From Methanococcoides orientis (lineage in GTDB: Archaea; Halobacteriota; Methanosarcinia; Methanosarcinales; Methanosarcinaceae): a DNA stretch of 64,000 bases. Each line of letters opens with the position of its first letter. The first letter of the stretch is position 1. The notes beneath the pieces are model-generated. The model had not been told where the DNA came from, ran no database searches, and saw only the letters and a list, made by a program, of their open reading frames with translations. The stretch lies in assembly GCF_021184045.1 (NCBI RefSeq), contig NZ_CP073710.1, positions 1,808,685-1,872,684 on the forward strand, written 5' to 3'. Positions 27,127 to 35,292 of this stretch are shown piece after piece. The position numbers and the translations under genes are program-made.

Positions 27127-27158
27127 TTGAACTTCAAACGAAAAGCATTAAATAAGGC

Positions 27159-27188
27159 TATTGCCATTAAGGAGAACGCGTGGCAATA
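27159..27188 (+). other. Hairpin between SRP RNA and tRNA-Ser
   Basis: TATTGCCA (27159-27166) and TGGCAATA (27181-27188) form a perfect 8-bp stem with a 14-nt loop. It lies in the 77-bp spacer and may mark processing or termination of the SRP RNA transcript; there is no strong T tract. Confidence 0.4.
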
Positions 27189-27203
27189 ACATGCTAACCC
27201 AAT

Positions 27204-27288
27204 GACGAGATAGCCAAGCCCGGTATGGCGCAGGATTGCTAATCCTGTGGTGCTTTGCGCCTCGGGGGTTCGAATCCCCCTCTCGTCG
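27204..27288 (+). tRNA. tRNA-Ser (anticodon GCT)
   Basis: 85 nt. Acceptor stem GACGAGA pairs with TCTCGTC, the discriminator is G, the anticodon arm is CAGGA-TTGCTAA-TCCTG with anticodon GCT, and a long variable arm (GGTGCTTTGCGCC) identifies a class II serine tRNA. The T arm is GGGGG-TTCGAAT-CCCCC. CCA is not encoded. It reads AGC/AGT codons. Confidence 0.97.
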
Positions 27289-27289
27289 C

Positions 27290-27295
27290 TTTTTT
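27290..27295 (+). terminator. T tract after tRNA-Ser
   Basis: Six T residues directly follow the tRNA and fit an archaeal terminator. Confidence 0.5.
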
Positions 27296-27356
27296 ATACA
27301 CCATTGAACTCATAATGGATATACCATCGTTTCATTAATCGTTGCAGGCGAAGATC

Positions 27357-27602
27357 ATGCCAAGAACAAAACCGATAATTTCAGTGCTTAACGAAATGCC
27401 AGCAGAGAACAACGTAGCTGAAAAAGCACCCAGCGGGTGCGGAGGCTGTTCAGGCGGTACTTGTGGAGCTTTTGGCATCAGGGCAGGATCTGAAAAGGAC
27501 GTAGTGGTCAGGAACCTGCTCCTCTTCGCAATTATGGGGATCGGAATGCTCCTTGCAGCGTACCTTATTGTAAAGCTCCTGAACATTGTAACAGGAATTT
27601 AA
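27357..27602 (+). CDS. Small membrane protein with a CGGCSGGTCG motif
   Basis: 81 residues from the ATG at 27357. A polar N-terminal half contains the Cys/Gly cluster SGCGGCSGGTCGAFG (three Cys, about residues 28-36), and one membrane helix (about 52-76) ends the protein. The cluster could bind a metal. Family not recognised. It ends four bases before the 3' end of the convergent RNase P gene. Confidence 0.6.
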   Translation: MPRTKPIISVLNEMPAENNVAEKAPSGCGGCSGGTCGAFGIRAGSEKDVVVRNLLLFAIMGIGMLLAAYLIVKLLNIVTGI

Positions 27603-27605
27603 GAA

Positions 27606-27932
27606 TTAACTTTTTTTGTCTGCCCTATAAGGATAACGCATCTCTTTTCCACATTTAAGGCAGGTCATTGTCATATATCTGCCATGAAGCCTTATCCTTG
27701 AGCTGTTGCCAGGAACCAGAAAAGAATTGCAACCTTTGCATACCCTGCGCTTTAAGTAAGCAGGAAGCCTTACCCGATACCTCATCCCGATCCGCCTTGC
27801 CAGAGCTACGTATCGGTCACTCCTATCGGGATGGGAACTATAGTTCTGCCCTGCAAGTTTGAAAAGATATTCGATCCTTTCAGTTGCTATATCCTTTATC
27901 AGGTTCTTTTGCTTCTTTTTAATTCGTGCCAT
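27606..27932 (-). CDS. rnp4: Ribonuclease P protein component 4
   Basis: 108 residues, the archaeal homologue of human Rpp21. Basic N-terminus (MARIKKKQKNLIKDIATERI), the YVALARRIGMRYRVRLP block and a zinc ribbon with CKGC and CLKC. It is a protein subunit of RNase P, which matures tRNA 5' ends. It is convergent with the small membrane protein gene and divergent from nothing obvious. Confidence 0.92.
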   Translation of the reverse strand: MARIKKKQKNLIKDIATERIEYLFKLAGQNYSSHPDRSDRYVALARRIGMRYRVRLPAYLKRRVCKGCNSFLVPGNSSRIRLHGRYMTMTCLKCGKEMRYPYRADKKS

Positions 27933-27991
27933 AGAAAAATACCTTTGTGTATCTTACATACATTTACTTACTTGCGCACTTCGCTAATTGC

Positions 27992-28657
27992 TTACTGGTC
28001 CTGCAGAATTATCACTTCTATACCGGGAGCCCTTTCGTTCACAAGCTCCTTAAACCTTTGTGGGTCGGACTCCGTACCTTCCACATGACCATAATGCATG
28101 GGTATAGCGACCTTCGGACCTATAAGTGCAGCAGCTTCTGCAGCTTCCTCTTCACCCATAGTATAAAGTGTACTGATAGGAAGAAGGACAACATCTGCAT
28201 TCACGTCCTTCATTTCAGGAATGAGGTCCGTATCGCCTGCATGGTATATTCTCACGCCATCAAGTTCGACAATATAACCCACACCATCCCCACGAGGGTG
28301 ATTGGGCTTGTCCAGGTTATATGCAGGTACCACTTCGATGTTGACACCTTTTATTGCAAGATCACCGGTCAGAAGATCGCCTTCAATGATTCGTCTTGCA
28401 TCACCCTTGAACTGTAAACTCATTTTTTCAGGAATGATAGTTGTAGTCGTGCTTCCACGCACCCTCCTTATGGATTCCGGATCACAATGATCAAAATGTT
28501 CATGTGTCAACAATATAATATCTGCATCGACTTCATATCCAGGGCCATCAGGCAACATATATGGATCGATGTATACGACCCTACCCTGACCTTTCAATAC
28601 AAATCCAGCATGCCCGAGCCATTCTATAAGGACATTATCAACCTGCGTACTTCTCAT
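27992..28657 (-). CDS. UPF0173 metal-dependent hydrolase (beta-lactamase fold)
   Basis: 221 residues from the ATG at 28657, chosen because AAGGAG lies ten bases upstream; a GTG at 28666 would be too close. Metallo-hydrolase motifs are complete: EWLGHAGF, THEHFDHCD, YHAGDTDL, and PMHYGHVEGTE near the end. UPF0173 members are zinc hydrolases of unknown substrate. Confidence 0.88.
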   Translation of the reverse strand: MRSTQVDNVLIEWLGHAGFVLKGQGRVVYIDPYMLPDGPGYEVDADIILLTHEHFDHCDPESIRRVRGSTTTTIIPEKMSLQFKGDARRIIEGDLLTGDLAIKGVNIEVVPAYNLDKPNHPRGDGVGYIVELDGVRIYHAGDTDLIPEMKDVNADVVLLPISTLYTMGEEEAAEAAALIGPKVAIPMHYGHVEGTESDPQRFKELVNERAPGIEVIILQDQ

Positions 28658-28811
28658 CCTATACACTCCTTAGATAATTGCATCATTACAATTTCATCTT
28701 AGACCAGAATGTGAGAACAACACGATCCATCTTAAAACTGCCGAATTCTTTTATAGTGCTCGTATATCAGATAATAATACCGTGTAATTTTTTCAACCAC
28801 CATTCGATAAT

Positions 28812-28842
28812 CTTTATATAGAAGTGGGTGTTGTATATACAA
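28812..28842 (+). promoter_or_regulatory. DUF1699 gene promoter with palindrome at the transcription start
   Basis: A TATA box (TTTATATAG, about 28813-28821) is followed by the perfect 12-bp palindrome TTGTATATACAA (28831-28842) right where transcription should begin. A repressor bound there would block initiation. The leader to the ATG at 28919 would be about 80 nt. Confidence 0.45.
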
Positions 28843-28918
28843 TAAGAGCGATGTGAAAATATATTTGAAAGTGTGTTTGAAAAATATAGGCATGCTCTAA
28901 AAAAAGGAAGTGACAAAA

Positions 28919-29314
28919 ATGAAGATCAGAGTTGTAAGTTCAAAAGAAGAGATCCAGTCCTTGAGTGAAAACGAAGAGATTGTACACCTTGCATTCAGAC
29001 CATCAAACACAGACATATTCTCATTAGTTGTAAAATGCCCTAGTGTAAAAGCACTTCACATACCAAGCTCATACAAGAAAACAATATCCAAATCCGCCAA
29101 GATGTATCTTGAGATGCAGGGCATCAACCTTCTTGAAGGTGACGTATGGGGCCACAGAAAAGACATCAATGAGTACTCTGAAGTATCACAGAGCGTCTAC
29201 GACCGTATAAAAGATTACAGGGCAGAAGGCCTTTCCGAAGAAGAGATCAATGAGAAAATGGTCAGGGAAACAAGACTCAGCCCGGATTTCATAGAGTTCC
29301 TGATGAAGCAGTAA
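28919..29314 (+). CDS. DUF1699 family protein
   Basis: 131 residues from the ATG at 28919, which follows GGAAGTG; an in-frame GTG at 28910 lies in that site. The sequence (MKIRVVSSKEEIQSLSENE, then LHIPSSYKKTISKSAKMYLEMQGI, then VWGHRKDINEYSEV) matches the DUF1699 family as I know it from Methanosarcinales. The C-terminal half is helical and charged and looks like a small HTH-type fold (EGLSEEEINEKMVRE). Function unknown. A T-rich terminator follows (CGGTCTTTTCTACTATTTTT). Confidence 0.75.
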   Translation: MKIRVVSSKEEIQSLSENEEIVHLAFRPSNTDIFSLVVKCPSVKALHIPSSYKKTISKSAKMYLEMQGINLLEGDVWGHRKDINEYSEVSQSVYDRIKDYRAEGLSEEEINEKMVRETRLSPDFIEFLMKQ

Positions 29315-29401
29315 TACTGCAACTTAAAAAACGGAAAAAGCTAAAAAACGACAGAGGACTGTCCAACAACGGACGGTCTTTTCTACTATTTTTAAATCGA
29401 T

Positions 29402-29821
29402 TCACTCACCAACGATCTGAACGACCAATTTGCGTGACCGTGCCTTGTTATCCAGATCGATGAATATTATCTGTTGCCAGGTCCCAAGAAGTAACCTGCC
29501 ATCTATTAACGGGAAAGATTCACTTTGACCCAGAAGAGATGCACGCACATGTGAATGACCGTTGCCATCATGCCATCGCTCGTTGTGCTTATATTCGATA
29601 TTCTGCGGTGCTATACGTTCAAGTGCCTGCTGCAGGTCATGAATAAGTCCGGGTTCATACTCGAGAGTCGTCACTGCCACAGTAGAACCTGCCGCAAAAA
29701 CAGTAACATTCCCATTACTAATTCCGGATCCACTCACTGACCTGATGACATCGTCAGTTATATCGATTATCTCGGAATTACCTTTTGTACTATATTCCAG
29801 ATATCTTGTAAGAACCGGCAT
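29402..29821 (-). CDS. YjbQ/UPF0047 family protein
   Basis: 139 residues from the ATG at 29821 (MPVLTRYLEYST). The family signature is present: GNVTVFAAGSTVAVTTLEYEPGL and the metal-like block HNERWHDGNGHSHVRASLLG, then LGTWQQIIFIDLD. E. coli YjbQ has a weak thiamine phosphate synthase activity; the main role is unsettled. A TTG start at 29842 inside the upstream gene's stop is possible but less likely. Confidence 0.88.
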   Translation of the reverse strand: MPVLTRYLEYSTKGNSEIIDITDDVIRSVSGSGISNGNVTVFAAGSTVAVTTLEYEPGLIHDLQQALERIAPQNIEYKHNERWHDGNGHSHVRASLLGQSESFPLIDGRLLLGTWQQIIFIDLDNKARSRKLVVQIVGE

Positions 29822-29834
29822 AATATTGATCTGC

Positions 29835-30014
29835 TTAGTCAATACGTGTTATTTTGATACCAGCAAAAGAAACAGCCAGTACGAACAACATTAAAGCTGC
29901 TGTAAAACCATATCCCTGAGGCTCTATTCCAGCAAGATGCACGAATATAAGCATTACAATAAACATGAGCACTGAGCCTATGCCCAGAACGATCTCCATT
30001 GTTTTCTTGTTCAT
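29835..30014 (-). CDS. Small two-helix membrane protein
   Basis: 59 residues from the second of two adjacent ATGs. Two membrane helices (about 6-27 and 36-55) separated by HLAGIEPQGYGF. It lies just before the yjbQ-like gene on the same strand, so they may be cotranscribed. No family recognised. Confidence 0.55.
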   Translation of the reverse strand: MNKKTMEIVLGIGSVLMFIVMLIFVHLAGIEPQGYGFTAALMLFVLAVSFAGIKITRID

Positions 30015-30123
30015 CACACCCTACATTACATCAGTAATACATCAATGTAACGCCGCCTTAAGCGAACAACATTTTAAAAGATGCCAATATTATCTAAACA
30101 AAAAGACAGGATAAGGTTATGAT

Positions 30124-30624
30124 ATGACAGAATTCGAAAGGGAACTTGTGCAGTCGTTCAATGCTTTTTTTGAAAAGAATAACGTAAGAGGGATAGCGCA
30201 TCGTCTCAAACAGCACCGATTCACACCGCAGTTCCTGGACGTCCTGGTAGACTCCCTGAACCCGGACTATTATATGGGCATAGAATGCAAGAGCATATCG
30301 GTAGAAAAAGGTGCCAATGCACTTTATTTTACTCAGCATTTTACAGTAGACAAGAAAGGTTCACACCAGATAGACCGCATATCCGACTTCCTGAGAAGAT
30401 CCGGACGTAACGGATTTCTGGCGGTCGAACTGAGAATGGGAGCAGGATGTGCAAGAAAAGCACATATTATCCCATGGGATGACCTTTACAGCAGGTTCCA
30501 TGATGAGTCATCGCTCAAATACACGGTTGAAGAGATACAAACATACCCACCGATCGAGCGCAAGAGCGGCCATTATCTGATAGAACCTGTAAAATGGAGA
30601 GCCGGAAAAAGGATCATTGAGTAA
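30124..30624 (+). CDS. Hjc-like PD-(D/E)XK nuclease
   Basis: 166 residues. N-terminal TEFERELVQSFNAFFEKNNVRGIAHRLKQ contains the first conserved Glu, followed by FLDVLVDS and the catalytic-type strand YYMGIECKSI (E and K of the motif). The later RKAHIIPWDDL is reminiscent of archaeal Holliday junction resolvase-like and restriction-type nucleases. A role in recombination fits the RecJ gene 22 bp downstream. The exact family is uncertain. Confidence 0.6.
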   Translation: MTEFERELVQSFNAFFEKNNVRGIAHRLKQHRFTPQFLDVLVDSLNPDYYMGIECKSISVEKGANALYFTQHFTVDKKGSHQIDRISDFLRRSGRNGFLAVELRMGAGCARKAHIIPWDDLYSRFHDESSLKYTVEEIQTYPPIERKSGHYLIEPVKWRAGKRIIE

Positions 30625-30646
30625 TAGATCGTACTGGAGCATATAA

Positions 30647-32035
30647 ATGATTGAAAAAATCCAACAGATAAGGTCAAAAGCTTTGAAGTGTTCATCTGAA
30701 ATACAGAGGTACGATTCTGTATATGTAGTCTCACACATAGATGCTGACGGCCTTACATCCGCCGGGATCATTGGCAAAGCTCTCGAAAGGGCAGGCATTG
30801 ATCATTCCATCCATTTTGTCAAGCAACTGGACGAAGTTGAAATTGAGGCCATAGCCAACCAGAATCCGGAACTTGCGATCTTCACTGACCTTGGCAGCGG
30901 TATGATAGAGTCGCTCAACTCACACGGCATCAATTCAATAATATCAGACCATCACCAGCCACGGGGAGAACTGGAACATCACCTAAACCCCCACCTTTTC
31001 GGGTTCAACGGATCATACGAGCTCAGCGGCTCCGGAATGACCTACATGCTTGCAAATGCCCTTGGGGACAACAGGGATCTTGCCGACCTTGCCATAGTTG
31101 GAGCCATAGGGGACCTACAGCATTTGAAACGAGGACATCTTACAGGAATTAACCGCTACATCCTCGAAGAGGGGGCAAAGGAAGGCAGCCTGAGTTACGA
31201 GAAGGACATAATGCTCTTCGGAAAACAGACACGCCCTGTCTTCAAACTACTCCAGTTCGCATCCGACCCATACCTTCCCGGACTTACCGGAAATGAAGAT
31301 GCATGCATTGGATTTTTGCATGACCTTGGAATACGCTTCAGCGGGGATGAACGTTGGAGAAGATGGATCGACCTTGAGCAAAATGACAAGCAGAAAGTTG
31401 TATCCGCCCTCGTGCAATACTGCCTTCGTTCAGGCTTACCACCATACAAGATCGAGAGACTCATTGGAGAGGTATACCTGCTCATGAAAGAAAAGGAAGG
31501 CACAGAAATGAGAGATGCATCAGAATATTCCACTTTGCTCAACGCCACAGCACGCTACGGACATGCGGACATTGGCCTGGCGGTCTGCATGGGCGATCGC
31601 GGCAAAGCTTATGAATCCGCCCGCCAGCTGCTGAGCGAGCACCGGCAGAACCTTGTGAACGGACTTATGTTCGTCAAGGAGAACGGCATCACAGAACTCA
31701 ACAACATCCAGTATTTCGATGCAGGATCCAATATAATGGAGACCATCGTTGGGATCATTGCAGGCATGAGCACATCCATCGCAGGAAACCGCTCCCTTCC
31801 GATAATAGCCTTTGCAGATTCGAAGGACGGTGTAAAGGTCTCAGCCCGCGGAACGCAGGATCTGATCAGGAAAGGGCTCAACCTGTCTGAAGCCATGGCG
31901 GTGACAACAGCAGAGATAGGAGGCGCAGGAGGAGGTCACGATATCGCAGCAGGTGCCACCATACCATTCAATGTAAAAGAAGAATTCCTGCAAAAGCTCG
32001 ATTCCGTCATTGGTGAGCAATTGCGCAAAAAGTGA
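30647..32035 (+). CDS. Archaeal RecJ-like DHH phosphoesterase
   Basis: 462 residues. The DHH motifs are SHIDADG (29-35), TDLGSG, and SDHHQP (100-105); the DHHA1 domain ends with GGAGGGHDIAAGA (about 432-444). Archaeal RecJ/GAN proteins are single-strand-specific exonucleases linked to the replication (GINS) and repair machinery. Its TGA stop abuts the TCA (stop) of the convergent nrpR gene with no base between. Confidence 0.88.
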   Translation: MIEKIQQIRSKALKCSSEIQRYDSVYVVSHIDADGLTSAGIIGKALERAGIDHSIHFVKQLDEVEIEAIANQNPELAIFTDLGSGMIESLNSHGINSIISDHHQPRGELEHHLNPHLFGFNGSYELSGSGMTYMLANALGDNRDLADLAIVGAIGDLQHLKRGHLTGINRYILEEGAKEGSLSYEKDIMLFGKQTRPVFKLLQFASDPYLPGLTGNEDACIGFLHDLGIRFSGDERWRRWIDLEQNDKQKVVSALVQYCLRSGLPPYKIERLIGEVYLLMKEKEGTEMRDASEYSTLLNATARYGHADIGLAVCMGDRGKAYESARQLLSEHRQNLVNGLMFVKENGITELNNIQYFDAGSNIMETIVGIIAGMSTSIAGNRSLPIIAFADSKDGVKVSARGTQDLIRKGLNLSEAMAVTTAEIGGAGGGHDIAAGATIPFNVKEEFLQKLDSVIGEQLRKK

Positions 32036-32794
32036 TCAGACAAAATCATCGACGTGTTTCATCTCATCTATGTCTATCAAAGTTGACATCGCGTTTGTGC
32101 GAACCGCAAACCCTTGCTCCTTTGCCATTGCCATAGGGTTGGTCCCGCCAATGACAACAACGCCGAGATGATCACGCTCCACCGGCACGTCAAGCACCCT
32201 GGAGTTTGGCTCCCCAACTTCCATTATTCCGCTGATACCTGCATCCAGCATATCAGAGAGAATATGGTCGATATCGTCCCTTGCTACCAGTGGCGCTTCA
32301 CGAAGATTCGCAAGGATCTTGCCTGAGCCTGTTCTTAACATCTGGGATACAGAAGTAACATCCTGCGACATCAGTACCTCAAGAGGATCGATAGTTGTGC
32401 TGACATAGGTCACAACATCGGTGAACCTCACCGGATGCCCGTTCTTGATCTGCACGACCCCTCCAAGTTTAGGGTTGATCATGACACCACCTTTCAAGAG
32501 CACACCATCGATGGTAATACTACAAACTGTGGCAATGCCCACATCACCCTCGGAGATCCGGAAATCGCCAATACTTTCCCCAGCTTTGATTATCTTGAGG
32601 AAAGGACTGACCGACAATCCGCCCCTGATAGCCAGCGCGTAAACATCGAGAATAGATTCAAGATCTTCTTCCTTGATGAGAGACAGATTGATGATAACAT
32701 CACCTGCCATTGCAACCGGGTCGAATGTGGTCCTGAACATAAGGTCTTCAATACGAGATGAAGTGAACTGGACACTATGTGGTTTGTTGATCAT
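32036..32794 (-). CDS. NrpR regulatory-domain protein without HTH (NrpRII type)
   Basis: 252 residues, almost entirely one NrpR (DUF128) effector domain: [56 protein letters not shown], and [26 protein letters not shown]. NrpR represses nitrogen genes and senses 2-oxoglutarate. No winged helix is present at the N-terminus. Methanosarcina mazei is known to split the function between an HTH-bearing NrpRI and an HTH-less NrpRII, and this looks like the second. It may influence the glnA/glt genes at 17.5-23.2 kb. Confidence 0.8.
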   Translation of the reverse strand: MINKPHSVQFTSSRIEDLMFRTTFDPVAMAGDVIINLSLIKEEDLESILDVYALAIRGGLSVSPFLKIIKAGESIGDFRISEGDVGIATVCSITIDGVLLKGGVMINPKLGGVVQIKNGHPVRFTDVVTYVSTTIDPLEVLMSQDVTSVSQMLRTGSGKILANLREAPLVARDDIDHILSDMLDAGISGIMEVGEPNSRVLDVPVERDHLGVVVIGGTNPMAMAKEQGFAVRTNAMSTLIDIDEMKHVDDFV

Positions 32795-32885
32795 AGAGAC
32801 ACCTTGTCATTTCCATAAAGTAAGGAAATTACCTTATTATAGTTTTGTGTGTCCGCATACTTATAATAAATATAGAAAGAGAACC

Positions 32886-33617
32886 TCAAATTGTGAGGAT
32901 GCTCTCAAATACCCCTACAAAATCCTGCGGTTGTTTCAGGAAACGCAGTTTTTCAGTGTCTTTTATAAGTTCATACATATCCCTGCCACATGTAAGACCA
33001 AATTCCGGAATGTCCACCGGAGTGATATATCTTAGCTCAGGAAGGTCCTTATAACGAGGATTCTTGACAAAACCTTTATCCAGCAGATAATATGCCCCAC
33101 CTTCCATATCCCTGAATGGTACATAACTGGAAGCAAAGTCACAACATACCCAGTTAGCCATCTTCAGAGGTTCATCGGATGCATTGATGGTAACATGACC
33201 ATACTCCGGAGGAATGAGTGCAATGTCTCCTGCTTTTGCCTTTATTGCCACAACATCGATAATATCATCGACCTCATGCTTCTGCAAAAGGTAGGTTGCC
33301 TCACCCTCAAGCACCTGGTACACCTCAGGATAGGATATATTCTCACCCGGAACGTTCGGATGATAATGACCTGCAGTCTTTACAAATTCACGCCCCATCA
33401 TTCCCGGAGGAATTACCGTGATGTCATAACGCAGGTGTTGCTTGTTGATATGTTTAAGTTCTGCCTCGGATCTGGAAAGATGCCTGAACATATAATAGAG
33501 TTCGAAGTCATCAACTGAATCGAACCAATCTCTGTCGCAGACGACCTCTTTCATATCATGAAGCATTCTGATATCAGGATGCCTTTCAACTCCCCCAAAT
33601 TCAATATTATAAACCAT
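32886..33617 (-). CDS. Glucose-6-phosphate isomerase, archaeal cupin type
   Basis: 243 residues. The cupin metal site is visible as GHYHPNVPGENISYPEVYQVLEGEATYLLQ in parts (two His and a Glu) followed by GDIALIPPEYGHVTIN (last His). The N-terminal RRxxDMKEV-like region and the C-terminal half agree with the cPGI family of Euryarchaeota, which interconverts glucose- and fructose-6-phosphate. Monocistronic, about 90 bp before nrpRII on the same strand. Confidence 0.88.
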   Translation of the reverse strand: MVYNIEFGGVERHPDIRMLHDMKEVVCDRDWFDSVDDFELYYMFRHLSRSEAELKHINKQHLRYDITVIPPGMMGREFVKTAGHYHPNVPGENISYPEVYQVLEGEATYLLQKHEVDDIIDVVAIKAKAGDIALIPPEYGHVTINASDEPLKMANWVCCDFASSYVPFRDMEGGAYYLLDKGFVKNPRYKDLPELRYITPVDIPEFGLTCGRDMYELIKDTEKLRFLKQPQDFVGVFESILTI

Positions 33618-33822
33618 ATTTAATACCCTCTCTTAAATTACAGACCGGACCCCACCGGTCAATCGATCATCATAATAATAATCGAAATGCCTGCTAAAGA
33701 TGAGCTTACTACATATTAAATTTAACTCATCGAATTAATAAAAAGTAGACATTCGTAGCATAATTCATCGAGACAGTAAAAACAACAAGCTTAAAAGTAT
33801 ATGAGAGACTATACAATGGCAC

Positions 33823-35292
33823 ATGGAGAGGGATATCAGAATACTGCATACTGCTGACACACATATCGGATACCGGCAGTACCATAGTGAAGTGCGCAGG
33901 CAGGATTTTATTGATGCTTTTTCCAGGGTCATTGATGATGCCATTGAGATGAAGATGGATGCTGTTGTCCATGCAGGCGACCTTTTTGATTCAAGGAACC
34001 CTACGCTTGAGGACATCCTTGACACGATCAATATACTCTCAAAGCTAAAACCATACAATATCCCGTTCCTATCTATAGTGGGAAACCACGAAAGCAAGCA
34101 GCATACCCAATGGCTTGACCTGTTCGAGAGCATGGAGATCGCTATTCGGCTTGGGACCGACCCATACAGGATAGAGAATGTTGCCATCTATGGAATCGAC
34201 AATGTCCCGAGATCGAAGATACCGCTTTTTGATTATTCGAAGTTCACAGATGAGAACTGTGGAGAATTCAACATTGTAGTAATGCACCAGCTGATGTCCC
34301 CATTCCCCTTTGGCGAGTGGGATTGCGAGGAGGTCATCAACGGCCTTCCTTTTGACGTACATGCCATCCTGCTGGGAGATTATCACAAGAATGAAAAAAC
34401 CAGGGTCTTGCAGACCTGGGTAACCTATTGTGGAAGCACAGAACGTAACAGTGCAGCCGAAAGCGATGCCCGCACGTATAACATTATTACGATAAATGAT
34501 AACGGCATCGAAATCGGCAGACGTAACATCCTCACCCGCGAGTTCCTGTTCATTCCGGTTGAGCTGCGGGACATGGATAGTGCCTACGAGCTGATCATCA
34601 ATACCGTCAAAGAGTATGATGTTTCTGAAAAAGTTGTCTTTGTGGATATATCAGGAAACCCGGAAGTCACGATATCCTACAATGAGATAGAGGAGTTCCT
34701 TGCGAACCAGAAGGTCCTTGTAACCCGTATAAGGGACATGAGGCGCGGAGAAGATATCCAGGAGGATAAACCAGTAGAGGTTTCCTTTTCAGATCCTGAC
34801 GAAGCAGTCAAAAAAGAGATCGGGAAAATGACACTTACCAGCGGCGGCATCATGATAGACGAAATAGTAAGGGATCCGGGCGTTCCCAAGACAAAGGTCG
34901 ACCTTGAAGCTGAAACACGAATAGGCAACCTGCTTTCAAGTATTGATTTTATGCAGCCGGGAACATACATGATCCAAAAGGATACAAAAAGCGACGAAGG
35001 TACGGAAATCGTAACAGTTGCTGATAAAACCGAGAGCCAGGAAGCTGCGGATGTTCAACAGGTTGCTGAAACCCCTGAAGAATATAACGTCCGCAATGTG
35101 CCCGAAAAAGATGCTGCCCCAGAGGAGATCGTGGTTAAGGATGAAACTGAACCACCAGAAACAGATGATGAACCACCCGAACTATCTGACATAACCTCCG
35201 ATATGACCGAACCATCTGAGACCAATGGTTCAAAGGAAAAGGAAGTTGAAGCCCCGAAACCAAAGCAATACAATCTGGGGGACTACCTGTGA
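33823..35292 (+). CDS. mre11: DNA double-strand break repair nuclease Mre11
   Basis: 489 residues. Phosphoesterase motifs: HTADTHIG (9-16), HAGDLFDS (50-57), GNHES (87-91), VVMHQ, and LLGDYH. The catalytic and capping domains fill about 340 residues; then comes an unusually long acidic, Pro/Glu-rich tail (about 370-489) ending PKPKQYNLGDYL, which is likely the Rad50-binding or other partner-binding end. It overlaps rad50 by 4 bp. Confidence 0.93.
   Translation: MERDIRILHTADTHIGYRQYHSEVRRQDFIDAFSRVIDDAIEMKMDAVVHAGDLFDSRNPTLEDILDTINILSKLKPYNIPFLSIVGNHESKQHTQWLDLFESMEIAIRLGTDPYRIENVAIYGIDNVPRSKIPLFDYSKFTDENCGEFNIVVMHQLMSPFPFGEWDCEEVINGLPFDVHAILLGDYHKNEKTRVLQTWVTYCGSTERNSAAESDARTYNIITINDNGIEIGRRNILTREFLFIPVELRDMDSAYELIINTVKEYDVSEKVVFVDISGNPEVTISYNEIEEFLANQKVLVTRIRDMRRGEDIQEDKPVEVSFSDPDEAVKKEIGKMTLTSGGIMIDEIVRDPGVPKTKVDLEAETRIGNLLSSIDFMQPGTYMIQKDTKSDEGTEIVTVADKTESQEAADVQQVAETPEEYNVRNVPEKDAAPEEIVVKDETEPPETDDEPPELSDITSDMTEPSETNGSKEKEVEAPKPKQYNLGDYL

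Noticed and set aside
26726..27155. Several short frames at 26726-27155
   Set aside because: They lie in the SRP RNA gene, whose conserved structure explains the sequence.
27947..28417. 156-codon plus-strand frame opposite the UPF0173 gene
   Set aside because: Antisense to a clear metallo-hydrolase; no independent support.
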